NCBI RefSeq assembly: GCF_905171765.1
Contig: NC_053392.1
Coordinates: 402,801,399 to 402,865,398, forward strand
Length of the DNA stretch: 64,000 nt
Reading direction: 5' to 3'
Source: Bufo bufo
Lineage: Eukaryota; Chordata; Amphibia; Anura; Bufonidae
In this document: positions 10,015 to 21,134 of the stretch, piece by piece
Layout of the letters: every line of letters begins with the position of its first letter
Numbering within the stretch: position 1 is the stretch's first letter
The notes under the pieces: generated by a model
Database searches by the model: none
What the model was told of the DNA's origin: nothing
The model's input: the letters and a program-made list of their open reading frames with translations, nothing else
Position numbers and translations under genes: made by a program

Positions 10015-10985
10015 TATAAACTGTTGATGACCTCCCCGGGCCCGTCAGGTGTCCAGCCAGGGACCACTTCTATTCAGCAGTCGCTGTCACATTTAAAAAC
10101 CACTATTGACTCCCTGGTCTGCTCGGTGGCAGATGCCCAGTCCAGAGTGTCGGTGCTGGAATCTCAGGCCCCCCCCCCCCCCTGGCGTCACACCCTCCGG
10201 CAGGGTCCGGCGTTCCTCAGGGGGCCTCCCTAGGTATTACCATTTTCTCTCCCCAGGTGGCCCCTGTCCATTTTATCCCGGACGACATCAAAAAAGACAT
10301 CCTGGCTGGGAAGGATGTGAACTTGGCTTCCATCCTTATGGCCTCACAAGATCTCCCTGAGAACAGGGTCATTAACTGTGGTGACGTCTCCCTCGTTCTG
10401 AAGGCCAAGGTCGCAAGGCTTAACAGGAAGCTCACCTTCCCGGAATTTGTGTTGGCATTCAGCCTGTTTAGGGACATTGTGTGCTTAGCCCAGCCTAGAA
10501 GGAGAGAGGAACTAGACTCGTACCTCTACCTTGTCACCGACCTGGGGCACAAGTATGGTGGCTTGTAATTTTATGATTACCACCGCTCCTTCTCGGCTAA
10601 GGCTGCTGCTGCCCTGGTTCAATTCCAGTTTGTCACCAACTGGGCCAACATTGATATGGAGCTTTTTTGCCGCCACTTTGTGGGTCTTAGGGCCCCGTCA
10701 TGTTCAGTGTGCCAGTCCATTTTCCACTCCTCGGACTGGTGCCCTAGGTCTGTCAATCCCGTCCAGGATAGGTCCTTGCCCGGCCCCTCGGGTTCCCAAC
10801 TGGGCGCCCCGGGGTTGACAAGCTTGGTTGCCCCATAGTGTACCTGGGTAAGAGCCAGGTCTGTAACAATTTTAATGCAAACGGTTGTGTCTTCAATGGT
10901 TGCAGGGCTCTCCACATTTGCTAGTTGTGCTTCAGGGCTCACCCTCGTCCCACCTGTCCCAAAAGGTCTGCGAAATAGTCCTGAC
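10015..10985 (+). pseudogene. DIRS Gag, main body
   Basis: Resumes the gag frame right after the Tc1 TA. A heptad-like segment (LSHLKTTIDSLVCSVADAQ) suggests a coiled coil. A run of 14 C (about 10169-10182) changes frame. A conserved block follows, beginning PVHFIPDDIKKDILAGKDVN and including FPEFVLAFSLFRDIV. There is a TAA at 10566 and a final Cys/His-rich segment (VCNNFNANGC ... CRALHIC) in another frame, which fits the zinc-knuckle region at the end of DIRS Gag. Several breaks make it inactive. Confidence 0.8.
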
Positions 10986-11003
10986 TAGCCGACATTGACC
11001 AGG

Positions 11004-11655
11004 TGTAATGACCAGTGTCACGCAAAGGGAGGGAAATGGGAAGGCCCTGTCCAAGGGAGAGGGAATGGTAGTGACCCCTGACTCACCTTGCGGCTGGCAC
11101 CTGACTGCCCTGACGTCCCTAGACGGGTTCCTCACCCGTACGCCGATCACGTGCCTAAACCCTGGCTTTCCCTAAGATGAGCCCTGTGTAGTGAACGGGG
11201 CGGTGGGATCACTAGTCCGCACCACTGACACTAAGGGGAAAACACCAAGGAGAGGACAGACAATACAGACAAACAAATAATCCCAGGTGGGCGACAAGAG
11301 CAGACCACCAAGGCCCAACAGGGATCCGGAGGGTAACACTCTGGAACAACAACCAGGGACCACAGCCACACAGCTCCAGTGGGTCAGTATAGAAGTCAAG
11401 GCAGGAAGCTCTATATCTGGCAACCAGAAAAGTGAGAGAGGGGAATATAAGGAGGTTGGGATTGCTGGACAAGAAACAGCTGAGGAGGAGAAGCTACGGA
11501 TCCCTGAGTGAGCCAAAAAGGATTGCAAGGCAAACCCAGAAAGCTACCATTAAGAAACAGCACTGTCTTTGTACATCGAACGCGCAGCCACCCGCTGCGA
11601 CTTCCTGACCCCGGGTATAACGGAGTCAGACGTGGCTCTTGACACCCTCATGACA
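11004..11655. mobile_element. Solo LTR (652 bp) with 5-bp TSD ccagg
   Basis: Begins TGTAATGACC, ends CCTCATGACA, and is flanked by perfect ccagg copies (10999-11003 and 11656-11660). TG...CA ends and a 5-bp duplication are the signature of an LTR retrotransposon insertion. No internal coding region remains, so it is a solo LTR left after LTR-LTR recombination. It lies between the DIRS gag and pol remnants. The parent family is unknown; no coding sequence here matches it. Confidence 0.88.
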
Positions 11656-11660
11656 CCAGG

Positions 11661-12232
11661 ACAGCATCGTCCATCCGGACAGCCATGCCAGGGCGGACTT
11701 GGCCATGTGGTCTCTGTTCCTATCCTCATGGAACTGTATTTCTCTTTTTGTGCCTTCATGGGCGCCGTCATACCCCACCATTTTTTCGGACGGAGCGGCA
11801 TCCCGCGGGTGCGCTGCTATTTTTGGGTCCCATTGGATGGCTGGTCAATGGCCCGTAGAAGTCCGGTCGGACCCCAAAAGTCTGAGCTCTTCTTCCCTCC
11901 TAGAACTTTACCCCATTGTGGCAGCGGCTCAAGTATGGGGTCATCGGTGGGCGAACACACCTGTGATGTTTGTCACCGATAACCAAGCATTGATTGACAT
12001 TATCCTGAAAGGTCGGGCAAAATCTTTCAGGATCATGTCCCTCCTGCGCACACTAGTTTGGCTCTCCCTCACCCATAACTTCCATGTGTTTTGCAGCCAC
12101 ATCCCAGGGGTCGAGAATGTAGCTGCAGATGCCCTGTCCCGCTTTAATTTCCCCCTCTTTTTCCAGGTGCTGCCAGGAGCAGATCCCGCGGGGTCCCCTC
12201 TCTCGGTCTTCCATTCCCTGGTGATGGATTAG
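11661..12232 (+). pseudogene. DIRS pol: end of RT and RNase H domain
   Basis: Frame from about 11661 to 12232. The thumb-like segment LAMWSLFLSSWNCISLF is followed by the RNase H pattern: a first acidic site (TIFSDGA), a glutamate in SSSLLELYPIVAA, TDNQALIDII, and the closing HIPGVENVAADALSR. The order and spacing are those of DIRS-type RT/RNase H. The RT palm with its YADD box is absent; the gap lies at the solo LTR, so a deletion removed it. Confidence 0.88.
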
Positions 12233-12239
12233 AGTCCCT

Positions 12240-13165
12240 CCTTTCTCACGCCAGGAATCTGGTACAACATTCCCTCTCCTCCAACACCGCCAGGAATTAC
12301 TGAGCTGGCTTTAAGGTTTATGAAGTTTTCTCCAGGTCTCACCCGCAGGGTTGCTTGGACGATATCTCCTACATCCTGGCATTCATAGCCCACTGTCATC
12401 GCGACCTCAGGCTGTCGTACAACACCATTAGGCTGTACTTAGCGGGGATTTAGCACTGCTCCATGCTTCGTAGTCCAAACGGAGGTTCCATTTTTTTAGT
12501 TCAAGCAGTTAAGGCTGCTCTTATGGGAATCCAGAAGAGCGGGAATGCCCCTCCTAACTGAAGACAGCCTGTCTCCGGCGAGATGTTTAGGAGATTTTCG
12601 TCCGCGCTGGATGGACATCCTTTTGGGCACTCTCCTATCTTGGTCATTAAGGCGGTTATGTACCTCCGGTTTTATGGGTTCCTTAGGCCAGGCGAGTTCA
12701 CCAGCACCTCCTCCAAACTTCAGGGCTTGCAGGTGCGGCAATTGTCCTGGGTCCATGACCATTTTGTCCTCCGGCTACCATCCACTAAGTCCAATCAACA
12801 TGGGCCTCCCACTGAGGTCGGGTTTTTCCAAACTTCCAGCGATTGGTGTCCGGTCATGGTCCTCCAACAATTGCTAGCACTGCTGCAAAATACCCCCTAG
12901 ATGGCCCGCTGTTGCCTTTCCATGGGAATTTCCTGTCTTCAGTCCAGTTCATATCTCACATCAGGACGCTGGCTTCAGGTCTCGGCTTTAACCCGCTTGT
13001 CATCACTGGGCATTTGTTCCGGATTGGGGCTGCGTCCGAAGCTTCAAAAATGGGGTCCTGGCGCACGTGATCAAAAGCATGGGTCATTGGCGTTCGTCTT
13101 GTTTCACGAGGTACATTCCAAATCCGAATGTTGAGATTTCCCAGGCTTTCTGTAACCTCGTGCTC
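12240..13165 (+). pseudogene. DIRS tyrosine recombinase
   Basis: Frames at 12583-12897, 12843-13070 and onward together cover the recombinase. I see an arginine in FYGFLRPGEFTS, the SGHSFRIG-type motif as ITGHLFRIGAASEASKMG (H and R), and the nucleophile tyrosine in CFTRYIPNPNVE (about 13100-13135). Stops at 12451 and 12898 and a frameshift near 13068 break the gene. In this family the enzyme integrates a circular double-stranded intermediate without a target-site duplication. Confidence 0.88.
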
Positions 13166-13210
13166 TAAGAGAAATTAAACGTTTTGACACTGCTTTGCTC
13201 TCCTCGTTTC

Positions 13211-13572
13211 TTTTTGCCCACTGTTAGGCTTACCCTCGCTCCTGGCTCCCGGCACAACACAGCCAGCTTAGGTCAGAGGTAAGCGCTTCTCCTCGTCTGT
13301 TGACTTTAAGCCTCTCCCATAAGTTGGAAGGCTGAAAAGTCAGCCTGAATTTGTGGGAGGGGTGTCTGACCTTCATAAGCGCCGACCCCCAGCTCCTCAG
13401 GGCGCTTCTGTTCACACGCACCCACCCACCACCCCTTTTTCCTTCAAACTCCCTTTAGGGTACGCCCACTGCTAGGCTTACCCTCGCTCCTGGCTCCTGG
13501 CACAACACAGCCAGCTTAGGTCAGGGGTAAGCGCTTCTCCTCGTCTGTTGCCTTTAAGCCTCTCCCATAAAT
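13211..13572 (+). repeat. DIRS terminal direct repeat pair
   Basis: The ~115-bp block at 13211-13330 ('aggcttaccctcgctcctgg' onward) recurs at 13455-13572 with a few changes. DIRS elements end in terminal repeats plus an internal complementary region copied from them, so a terminal repeat duplicated after the recombinase gene fits that architecture. The matching left terminal repeat is not found in the window. Confidence 0.65.
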
Positions 13573-13755
13573 AGATTGAGAAGCCTCCTAGAGATTGAAA
13601 GTGTTTTTTATATTAAATTAGCATGAGTTAGCAACATATAACAGAATGTTGCTGAAGTAAAGCAGAACAGGATTCATGCAACATGCCATTACATGAGGAG
13701 AAATTACACTACAAAGCATGGCATGGACGTGCTGTCAGCAAATGCATTTGTTTTA
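13573..13755. other. Unassigned spacer
   Basis: AT-rich sequence without recognisable coding or repeat signal; it is the host DNA into which the Harbinger-type MITE at 13756 inserted. Confidence 0.4.
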
Positions 13756-14105
13756 GGCCTCTTTCACACTGGCGTGTTCGCCCCGTTGCCATATTGCGGC
13801 CCGCAAAATGCGGGCCGCAATGCACGAGCAAAGTCCGTGGGGCAGCCGCAGCGGATAGTGGACCCATTCACTTGACATGTTCTATCTTTTTGCGGAACGA
13901 AAGTACGGGACGAAACACCACGTAGGGTTCCGTTCCGTGGTTCCGTTCCGCACCATTCCGCATCTCCGGATTTGCGGACCCATTCAAGTAAATGGGTCCG
14001 CATCCGTGATGCGGAATGCCCACGGAACTGCACCCGTGTATTGCGGATCCGCAAATGCGGTCCGCAATACGGCAACGGGGCGCACACACCAGTGTGAAAG
14101 AGGCC
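13756..14105. mobile_element. Harbinger-type MITE (350 bp), TTA TSD
   Basis: Perfect terminal inverted repeats 'ggcctctttcacactgg' and its complement, flanked by TTA (13753-13755, 14106-14108). Three-base TTA/TWA duplications are typical of PIF/Harbinger. The interior is GC-rich and largely self-complementary ('gcggaccgca'-like stretches, with 'tgcggacccattcaagtaaa' mid-element). It has no coding capacity. Small open frames on both strands here are by-products of the palindromic structure. Confidence 0.85.
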
Positions 14106-14268
14106 TTAAACTGTATGCTGAGATCGCGATCGGTAGCCTAGCGACCCAGATATCTGAAAAGAGGGATTTAAGCTAGTGCCACTGTGCACTTCAGAGCCAG
14201 GCAACCAGAGTGTATTACCTGCTGGGTGATATAAATAGGTGCCGTGGCTGTGACACATGCATCATAGG

Positions 14269-14799
14269 CAGTGGTGTAGCGTGGGTTGCCAGCGCCCAGG
14301 GCAAGCAAATGTTTTGCACCCCTAACCTTTGGACATGCCCCTTTTTACCTACATGCCACCATATTTAACAGCACAGATAACACAGTGATAATGCTCTAAG
14401 TACAGATAATAAAGCAGATGTCATGTGAATTGTCCTCTTCTAGAGGGACACAGCAGAGAGGAGGCAGAGCCAGTTTTGAGACCCCCATACAGAACGTCTT
14501 GATGCTAGCTAGAGTCAGAATATTAAGACAAGGGCATTGTGGACACAATGGCTTATGCCGGTTATGAGTTCTGGGGCTGCCCACCCCAGCAATGCACACA
14601 GTGAACATTGTCGTGGCGAGACACCATAGAATTCAGAACAGGCACAGTGTGACCTGGGGCCAGGCTGAGGCAGTGTGGGCCTACAGAGGCCCTCAGTGGC
14701 TTAAAGGGGAGGGTCAGTTCTAGCCTTTCTGCTGCCGCTGCTTTGGAGAATTCTCTGTCAATCAACTCTTCCAGCCCTACCGTTAAAGCTGCGCCCCAT
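14269..14799. mobile_element. hAT-like MITE left end, right end not found
   Basis: Starts 'cagtggtgtagcgtgggttg', which resembles the CAGTGGCGTA-type ends of non-autonomous hAT elements (compare 59436). It continues with a plain non-coding body. I find no matching right terminus before the 100-bp array, so the element is truncated or the boundary is wrong. Confidence 0.45.
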
Positions 14800-15764
14800 C
14801 TCCTGTGTAAAGTGTGCGCATCCAAAAAATATCTGTGACATACAGTGTACTTTTTCAATAAACGGTGTCCGATGTGGACAGTGACATTAGCTGTGCTACA
14901 TCTCCAGTGTAAAGTGTGCGCATCCAAAAAATATCTGTGACACAGTGTCCTTTTTCCGTAGACGTTGTCCGCTGCGGACAGTGACATTAGCTTCGCTACA
15001 TCTCCTGTGTACAGTGTGAGCATCCAAAAAATATCTGACATCCAGTGTATTTTTTCCGTAGATGGTGTTCGCTGCAGACAGTGACATTAGCTGCGCCACT
15101 ACTCCTGTGTAAAGTGTGCACATCCCAAAAATATCTGTGACATACAGTGTACTTTTTTCTTAGACGGTCCGTTTTCCGTGGACATTGTCCGATGCGGACA
15201 GTGATATTAGCTGTGCCACATCTCCTGAGTAAAGTGTGCACATACAAAAAATATCTATGACATACAGTGAACTTTTTCAATAGATAATTTCGGACTGTGA
15301 CATTAGCTGCGCCACATCTCCAGTGTAAAGTGTGTGCATCCAAAAAATATCTGACATCCAGTGTACTTTTTCCATAGACTGTGTACGCTGCAGACAGTGA
15401 CATTAGCTGCGCCCTATCTCCTGTGTATAGTGTGCGCATCCAAAAGATATCTGTGACATACAGTGTACTTTTTCAACAGACGGTGTCTGATGCGGACAGT
15501 GACATTAGCTGTGCTACATCTCCAGTGTAGAGTGTGCGCATCAAAAAAATATCTGTGACATACAGTGTCCTTTTTCCGTAGATGGTGTTCGCTGCAGACA
15601 GTGACATTAGCTGCGCCACTACTCCTGTGTAAAGTGTGCACATCCCAAAAATATCTGTGACATACAGTGTACTTTTTTCTTAGACGGTGTCAGCTGCCGA
15701 CAGTGACATTAGTTGCGCCACATCATCAGTGTAAAGTGTGCGCATCCCAAAAATATCTGACATC
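14800..15764. repeat. ~100-bp tandem array (about 9-10 units)
   Basis: The unit contains 'gtgtaaagtgtgcgcatcca', 'aaaatatctgtgacatacag' and 'gcggacagtgacattagctg', with period 96-100 bp and one ~120-bp unit (15101-15220). Minus-strand frames up to 159 codons are repeat-driven. The array is cut at 15764 by the left end of hAT D. Confidence 0.9.
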
Positions 15765-15944
15765 TAGGGTTGAGCGAACCCGAACTGTAAAGTTTGGGTA
15801 CGTACCGAACCTTAGGATTTTTGGACCCTGGACTCGACTCCAAACATTTCAGTAAAAGTTCGGTGTTCGGCGATTTCTTAGCACTTTTTGAAAGGCTGCA
15901 GAACAGCCAATCAACAAGCTTTTAACTCTGTTCCCTTAGAAGCC

Positions 15945-16016
15945 ATCACAGCTATGTCTACTAATGGCATGGCTGTGATTGGTCAGTGCAGCATGTGACC
16001 CAGCCTCTATATAAGC
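15945..16016 (+). promoter_or_regulatory. hAT D promoter-like module
   Basis: Hairpin arms around 'ggcatggctgtgattgg' (imperfect left arm 'cacagctatgtc'), an adjacent ATTGG (inverted CCAAT), and TATATAA at 16008-16014. Compare the modules in A and B. Confidence 0.5.
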
Positions 16017-17709
16017 TGGAGTCACGTAGCACTGCACGTCACTCTGCTGTTACTAGTGTAAAGAGAGGATACTGCTGCTATGAGGGAGAGAATAGGAAAG
16101 AAACTTTAATCAGAACAGCAATTGAACTCAGCGATCTACATAGATTTAATTGTGTGGGTGCAGGGCATAATATTTTTAAACTGCCGTGAGCCCAGTGACA
16201 GAGAAAAATAACTTTTAACCGTCTGTTAGTTAGGTGGGCGGCGGCGGCCATGTTATGCAAGCTCAGTGCACTAGCACTGCATCTGTGCTTATGTGACATT
16301 GAAATCCATGCTTGAAATACTGCAATAATAATCTGGGTTTAAAAAAAACGCCCATTTTTTTTTTTTTTGCAATATCCTACATCTGGAGCCTTTGCAGCAT
16401 TAGTCAGTGTGCAATTTAAGCTAGAAATACAGTTTTATTTTTCTGGATTTTAAAAATCACCCTTTTTGGGTAAAATACTCAAATTTACAGCCCTTGCTGC
16501 ATCTGTACGTGTGAAATGCAAGTGTTATATACTGCTGTCATATTCTGTTAGTAAAAAAAAGCACCCTTTTTGGGCAAAGTACTTAATATTGCAGCCTTTG
16601 CTGCTTCTGATATTGTTAAAACAAGCTTTAAATACTTCACTATTTTTCTGGGTTTTAAAAAACACAAATTTTTGCAATACCCTCTGGGGCCTCTGCCGCA
16701 TTAGTCAGTGTGCAATTTAAGCTAGAAATACAGCTTTAATTTTCTAGCTTTTAAAAAACACCCTTCTTGGGCAAAATACACAATTTTACAGCCCTTGCTG
16801 CATCTGTACGCGTGAAATTCCAGCATTATATACTGCTGTAATATTCTGTTATTAAAAAAACACCCTTTTTGTGCAAAATACTTAATTTGCGGCCTTTGCT
16901 GCATCTGTAATTGTTAAAACAAGCTTGAAATACTTCCTTTTTTTGGGCTTTGACAAAACACCCATATTTGGCAATAGCCTCCATCTGGGGCCTCTGCCGG
17001 ATTAGTCAGTGTGCAATTTAAGCTAGAAATACAGCTATAATTTTCTAGGTTTTAAAAAACACCCTTTTTGGGTGAAATACTCAATTTCCTAGCCCTTGCT
17101 GCATCTGTACGTGTGAAATTCAAGTGTTATATACTGCTGTCATATTCTGTTAGTAAAAAAAAAACACCTTTTTTGGGCAAAGAACTTAATATTGCAGCCT
17201 TTGCTGCATCTGTTATTGTTAAAACAAGCTTTAAATACTTCAATAATTTTCTGGGCTTTAAAAAACACCCATTTTTAGCAATATCTTCCATCTTGGGCCT
17301 CTGCCGCATTAGTCAGTGTGCAATTTAAGCTAGAAATTAAGTTTTATTTTTCTGTGTTTTAAAAAAGACCCGTTTTGGCCAAAATACTCAATTTTACAGC
17401 CCTTGCTGCATCTGTACGTGTGAAATTCAAGTGTTATATACTGCTGTCTTATTCTGTTAGTAAAAAAAACACCCTTTTTGTGCAAAGTACTTAATATTGC
17501 AGCCTTTACTGCATCTGTTTTTTTTAAAACATGCTTGAAATACTTCCAAATTTTTCTGGCTTTGAAAAAACACCTTTTTTTGGCAATAACCTCCATCTTG
17601 GGCCTCTGCCGCATTAGTCAGTGTGCAATTTATGCAAGAAATACAGCTATAATTTTCTGGGTTTAAAAAACACCCTTTTTGGGCAAAGTACTTACTATTA
17701 CAGCATTTG

Positions 17710-18237
17710 TGTCACGGATGAAGTTAGCAGATAGCTGGAACATATAAATAAACGAGCGACTGGCTTGATCCCAAACTAAGGAGTTATAGGTGAGCCCTAT
17801 AAAACCATAAGAGCTCTCCCTGACTGCTAATCACATGCAAGGGTCTGTATGGTAGACGATTGCATGCCCGCGTACCTAATACTGTGTGACACCTGAAAAC
17901 CCTTTAATAGTGAGGGGACACGACCACCGGCTCCCTGCACTTAATACAGACGGAGTCAGGGCGACCAGAATCAAACCAGCAAGCAAACACAATAAAGTAA
18001 ATGACTTATCTGAACAAACAGCAGAAGCAGCCTCCAGCAGTGAACACCTCATCCAGGAAGTAGTATAAACCGCAAAGTGAGGCAGTATGGGAGGGATTAT
18101 AAAGGAAGACGATAAGTCGAAATAAGTGACACCTGGCAGAAGGAAAGGAGATGAGAAAGTGAAACCAAAACAAAGAACATCATACAAGAGGTAGAGAAGA
18201 ACGTCTGCCAGATCTTCTCACAGAACTGGCGGTGACA
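17710..18237. mobile_element. Solo LTR (528 bp) with 5-bp TSD atttg
   Basis: Starts TGTCACGGATG, ends GGCGGTGACA, and is flanked by atttg at 17705-17709 and 18238-18242. The insertion interrupts a satellite monomer ('cagcatttg' on the left; 'atttgtcattttctgggt' on the right). TTATAAAGG near 18096 could be a TATA box. No internal region is present, so it is a solo LTR. It differs from the LTRs at 11004 and 40848. Confidence 0.85.
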
Positions 18238-20809
18238 ATTTGTCATTTTCTGGGTATAAAAAAAACACCAATTTTTTGCAATACCCTCCATCTGGGGCCT
18301 CTGCCGCATTAGTCAGTGTGCAATTTAAGCTAGAAATACAGCTATAATTTTCTAGGCTTTAAAAAACACCCTTTTTAGGCAAAATACACAATTTTACAGC
18401 CCTTGCTGCATCTGTACTTGTGAAATTCAAGTGTTATATACTGCTGTCATATTCTGTTATTAAATAAAACACCCTTTTTGGGCAAAGTACTTAATATTGC
18501 AGCCTTTGCTGCATCTGAAATTGTTAAAACAAGCTTGAAATACTTCCATATTTTTTTTGGGCTTTGTAAAAACACCCATTTTTGGCAATACCCTCCATCT
18601 GGGCCTCTGCCGCATTAGTCAGTGTGCAATTTAAGCTAGAAATACAGCTACAATTTTCTGGGTTTTCAAAAACACCCTTTTTGGGCAAAGTACTTAATAT
18701 TGCAGTATTTTCTCCATCTGTTATTATTAAATCAAGCTTTAAATACTTTAATAATTTTCTGGGTTTTGAAAAACACCCTTTTTGGGCAAAATACACAATT
18801 TAACAGCCCTTGCTGCATCTGTCAGTGTGAAATTCAAGCATTATATACTGCTGTCATATTCTGTTATTAAAAAAACACCCTTTTTGTGCAAAGTACTCAA
18901 TATTGCAGCCTTTGCTGCATCTGTAACTGTTAAAACAAGCTTGAAATGCTTCCTTTTTTTTTGGGCTTTGTAAAAACACCCATTTTTGGCAATGCCTCCA
19001 TCTGGGGCCTCTGCCGCATTAGTCAGTGTGCAATTTAAGCAAGAAATACAGCTATAATTTTCTGGGTTTTAAAAAACTACAATACACAATTTTACAGCCC
19101 TTGTTCAATCTGTACATGTGAAATTCAAGCGCTATATACTGATGTCATATTCTGTTAGTAAAAAAAAACACCCATTTTGGGCAAAGTACTTAATATTGCA
19201 GCTTTTGCTGCATCTGAAATTGTTGGGGCCTCTGCCGCATTAGTCAGCGTGCAATTTAAGCTAAAAATACAGCAATAATTTTCTGTGTTTTAAATAACAC
19301 CCTTATAGGGTAAAATACTAAATTTTACAGCCCTTTCTGCATGTGTACGTGTGAAATTCAAGTGTTATATACTGCTGTCATATTCTGTTAGTAAAAAAAA
19401 ATCACCCATTTTGGGCAAAGTACTTAATATTGCAGTCTTTGCTGCATCTGTTATTGTTAATACAAGCTTGAAAAAGTTCAATATTTTTCTCCCTGTGAAA
19501 AAAAAAATTTTTTTGCAATAACCTCCATCTTGGGCCTCTGCCGCATTAGTCAGTGTGCAATTTAAGCTAGAAATACAGTTTTATTTTTCTGGGTTTTAAA
19601 AAACACCCTTTTTGGCCAAAATACTCAATTTTCCAGCCCTTGGTGCATCTGCACGTATGAAATTCAAGTGTTATATACTGCTGTCATATTCTGTTAGTCA
19701 AAAAAAAACACCCATTTTGGGCAAAGTACTTAATATTGCAGTCTTTGCTGCATCTGTTATTGTAAAAACAAGCTTGAAATACGTCAATAATTTTCTGGCT
19801 TTGAAAAAACACCCATTTTTGGCAATACCCTCCATCTTGGGCCTCTGCCGCATTAGTCAGTGTGCAATTTAAGCTAGAAATACAGGTTTTATTTTCTGGG
19901 TTTTAAAAAACACCCTTTTTGGGCAAAATACACAATTTTACAGCTCTTGCAGCATCTGTACGTGAGAAATTCAAACGTTATATACTGCTGTCATATTCTG
20001 TTATTCAAAAAACACCCAATTTGGGCAAAATACTTAAATTTGCGGCCTTGTCTGCATCTGTCAGTGTGAAATTCAAGCATTATATACTGCTGTCATATTT
20101 TGTTATAAAAAAACATCCTTTTTGGGCAAAGTACTTAATATTGCAGCCTTTGCTGCATCTGTTATTGTTAAAACAAGCTTGAAATACTTCCTTATTTTTC
20201 TGGCTTTGAAAAAACATATTCTGTTATTCAAAAAACACCCATTTTGGGCAAAATACTTAATTTTCAGCCTTGTCTGCATCTGTCAGTGTGAAATTCAAGC
20301 GTTATATACTGCTGTCATATTTTGTTATTAAAAAAAACCACCCTTTTTGGGCAAAGTACTTAATATTGCAGCCTTTGCTGCATCTGTTATTGTCAAAACA
20401 AGCTTTAAATACTTCAATAATTTTCAGGCTTTAAAAAGACACCAATTTTTTTTTACATACCCTCCATCTGTGGCCTCTGCCGCATTAGTCAGTGTGCAAT
20501 TTAAGCTAGAAATACAGCTTTTATATTCTGGGTTTTAAAAAACACCCTTTTTGGGAAAAATACACAATTTTACAGCCCTTGCTGCATCTGTACTTGTGAA
20601 ATTCAAGTGTTATATACTGCTGTAATATTCTGTTATTAAATAAAACACCCTTTTTGGGCAAAGTACTTAATATTGCAGCCTTTGCTGCATCTGTTATTGT
20701 CAAAACAAGCTTTAAATACTTCAATAATTTTCTGGGTTTTAAAAAACACAAATTTTTTGCAATACCCTCCATCTGGGGCCTCTGCCGCATTAGTCAGTGT
20801 GAAATTTAA

Positions 20810-21134
20810 AGGGAACCTGTCACCGGGATTTTGTGTATAGAGCTGATGACATGGGTCATAGATTTTGTGTATAGAGCTGATGACACGGTGTGCTTTTATT
20901 GTGTAAATAAAAACGATTTGATACATATGCAAATTAACCTGAGATGAGCCCTGTACCTGAATCATCTCAGGGACAGGACTCATCTCAGGTTAATTTGCAT
21001 AGGTATCAAATAGTTTTTTTTAAAACACTAAAAGCACACAGAGCTATGGGGACTGGGTATTGCGGCTGTGCAAGTGGCCATCTAGCAACCCATGTCCTCA
21101 GCTCTATACACAAAATACCGGAGAGAGGCTCCCT
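20810..21134. mobile_element. TTAA-flanked palindromic MITE (325 bp)
   Basis: Imperfect terminal repeats 'agggaacctgtcaccggg' and (complement) 'agggagcctctctccggt' between TTAA copies (20806-20809, 21135-21138). Large internal complementarity is present: 'cctgagatgagccctg' pairs with 'caggactcatctcagg' around 20939-20994. TTAA is the piggyBac target, so this may be a piggyBac-mobilised MITE. It interrupts the D satellite. Confidence 0.75.

Larger units (their letters stand above)
2821..13572 (+). mobile_element. DIRS-type retrotransposon, degraded, with nested insertions
   Basis: Components in order: minisatellite leader, Gag (3788-3952 continuing at 10015-10985), RNase H part of pol (11661-12232), tyrosine recombinase (12240-13165) and a terminal repeat block (13211-13572). 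DIRS elements use a tyrosine recombinase in place of an integrase and have no normal LTRs. The RT core between Gag and RNase H is missing, apparently by deletion near the solo LTR at 11004-11655. Nested inside are Tc1 (3953-10012) and, within that, hAT A (4980-9410). The left boundary is uncertain. Confidence 0.8.

Noticed and set aside
13756..14105. Small genes on both strands (60-107 codons)
   Set aside because: The segment is a palindromic Harbinger-type MITE; symmetrical frames are expected.
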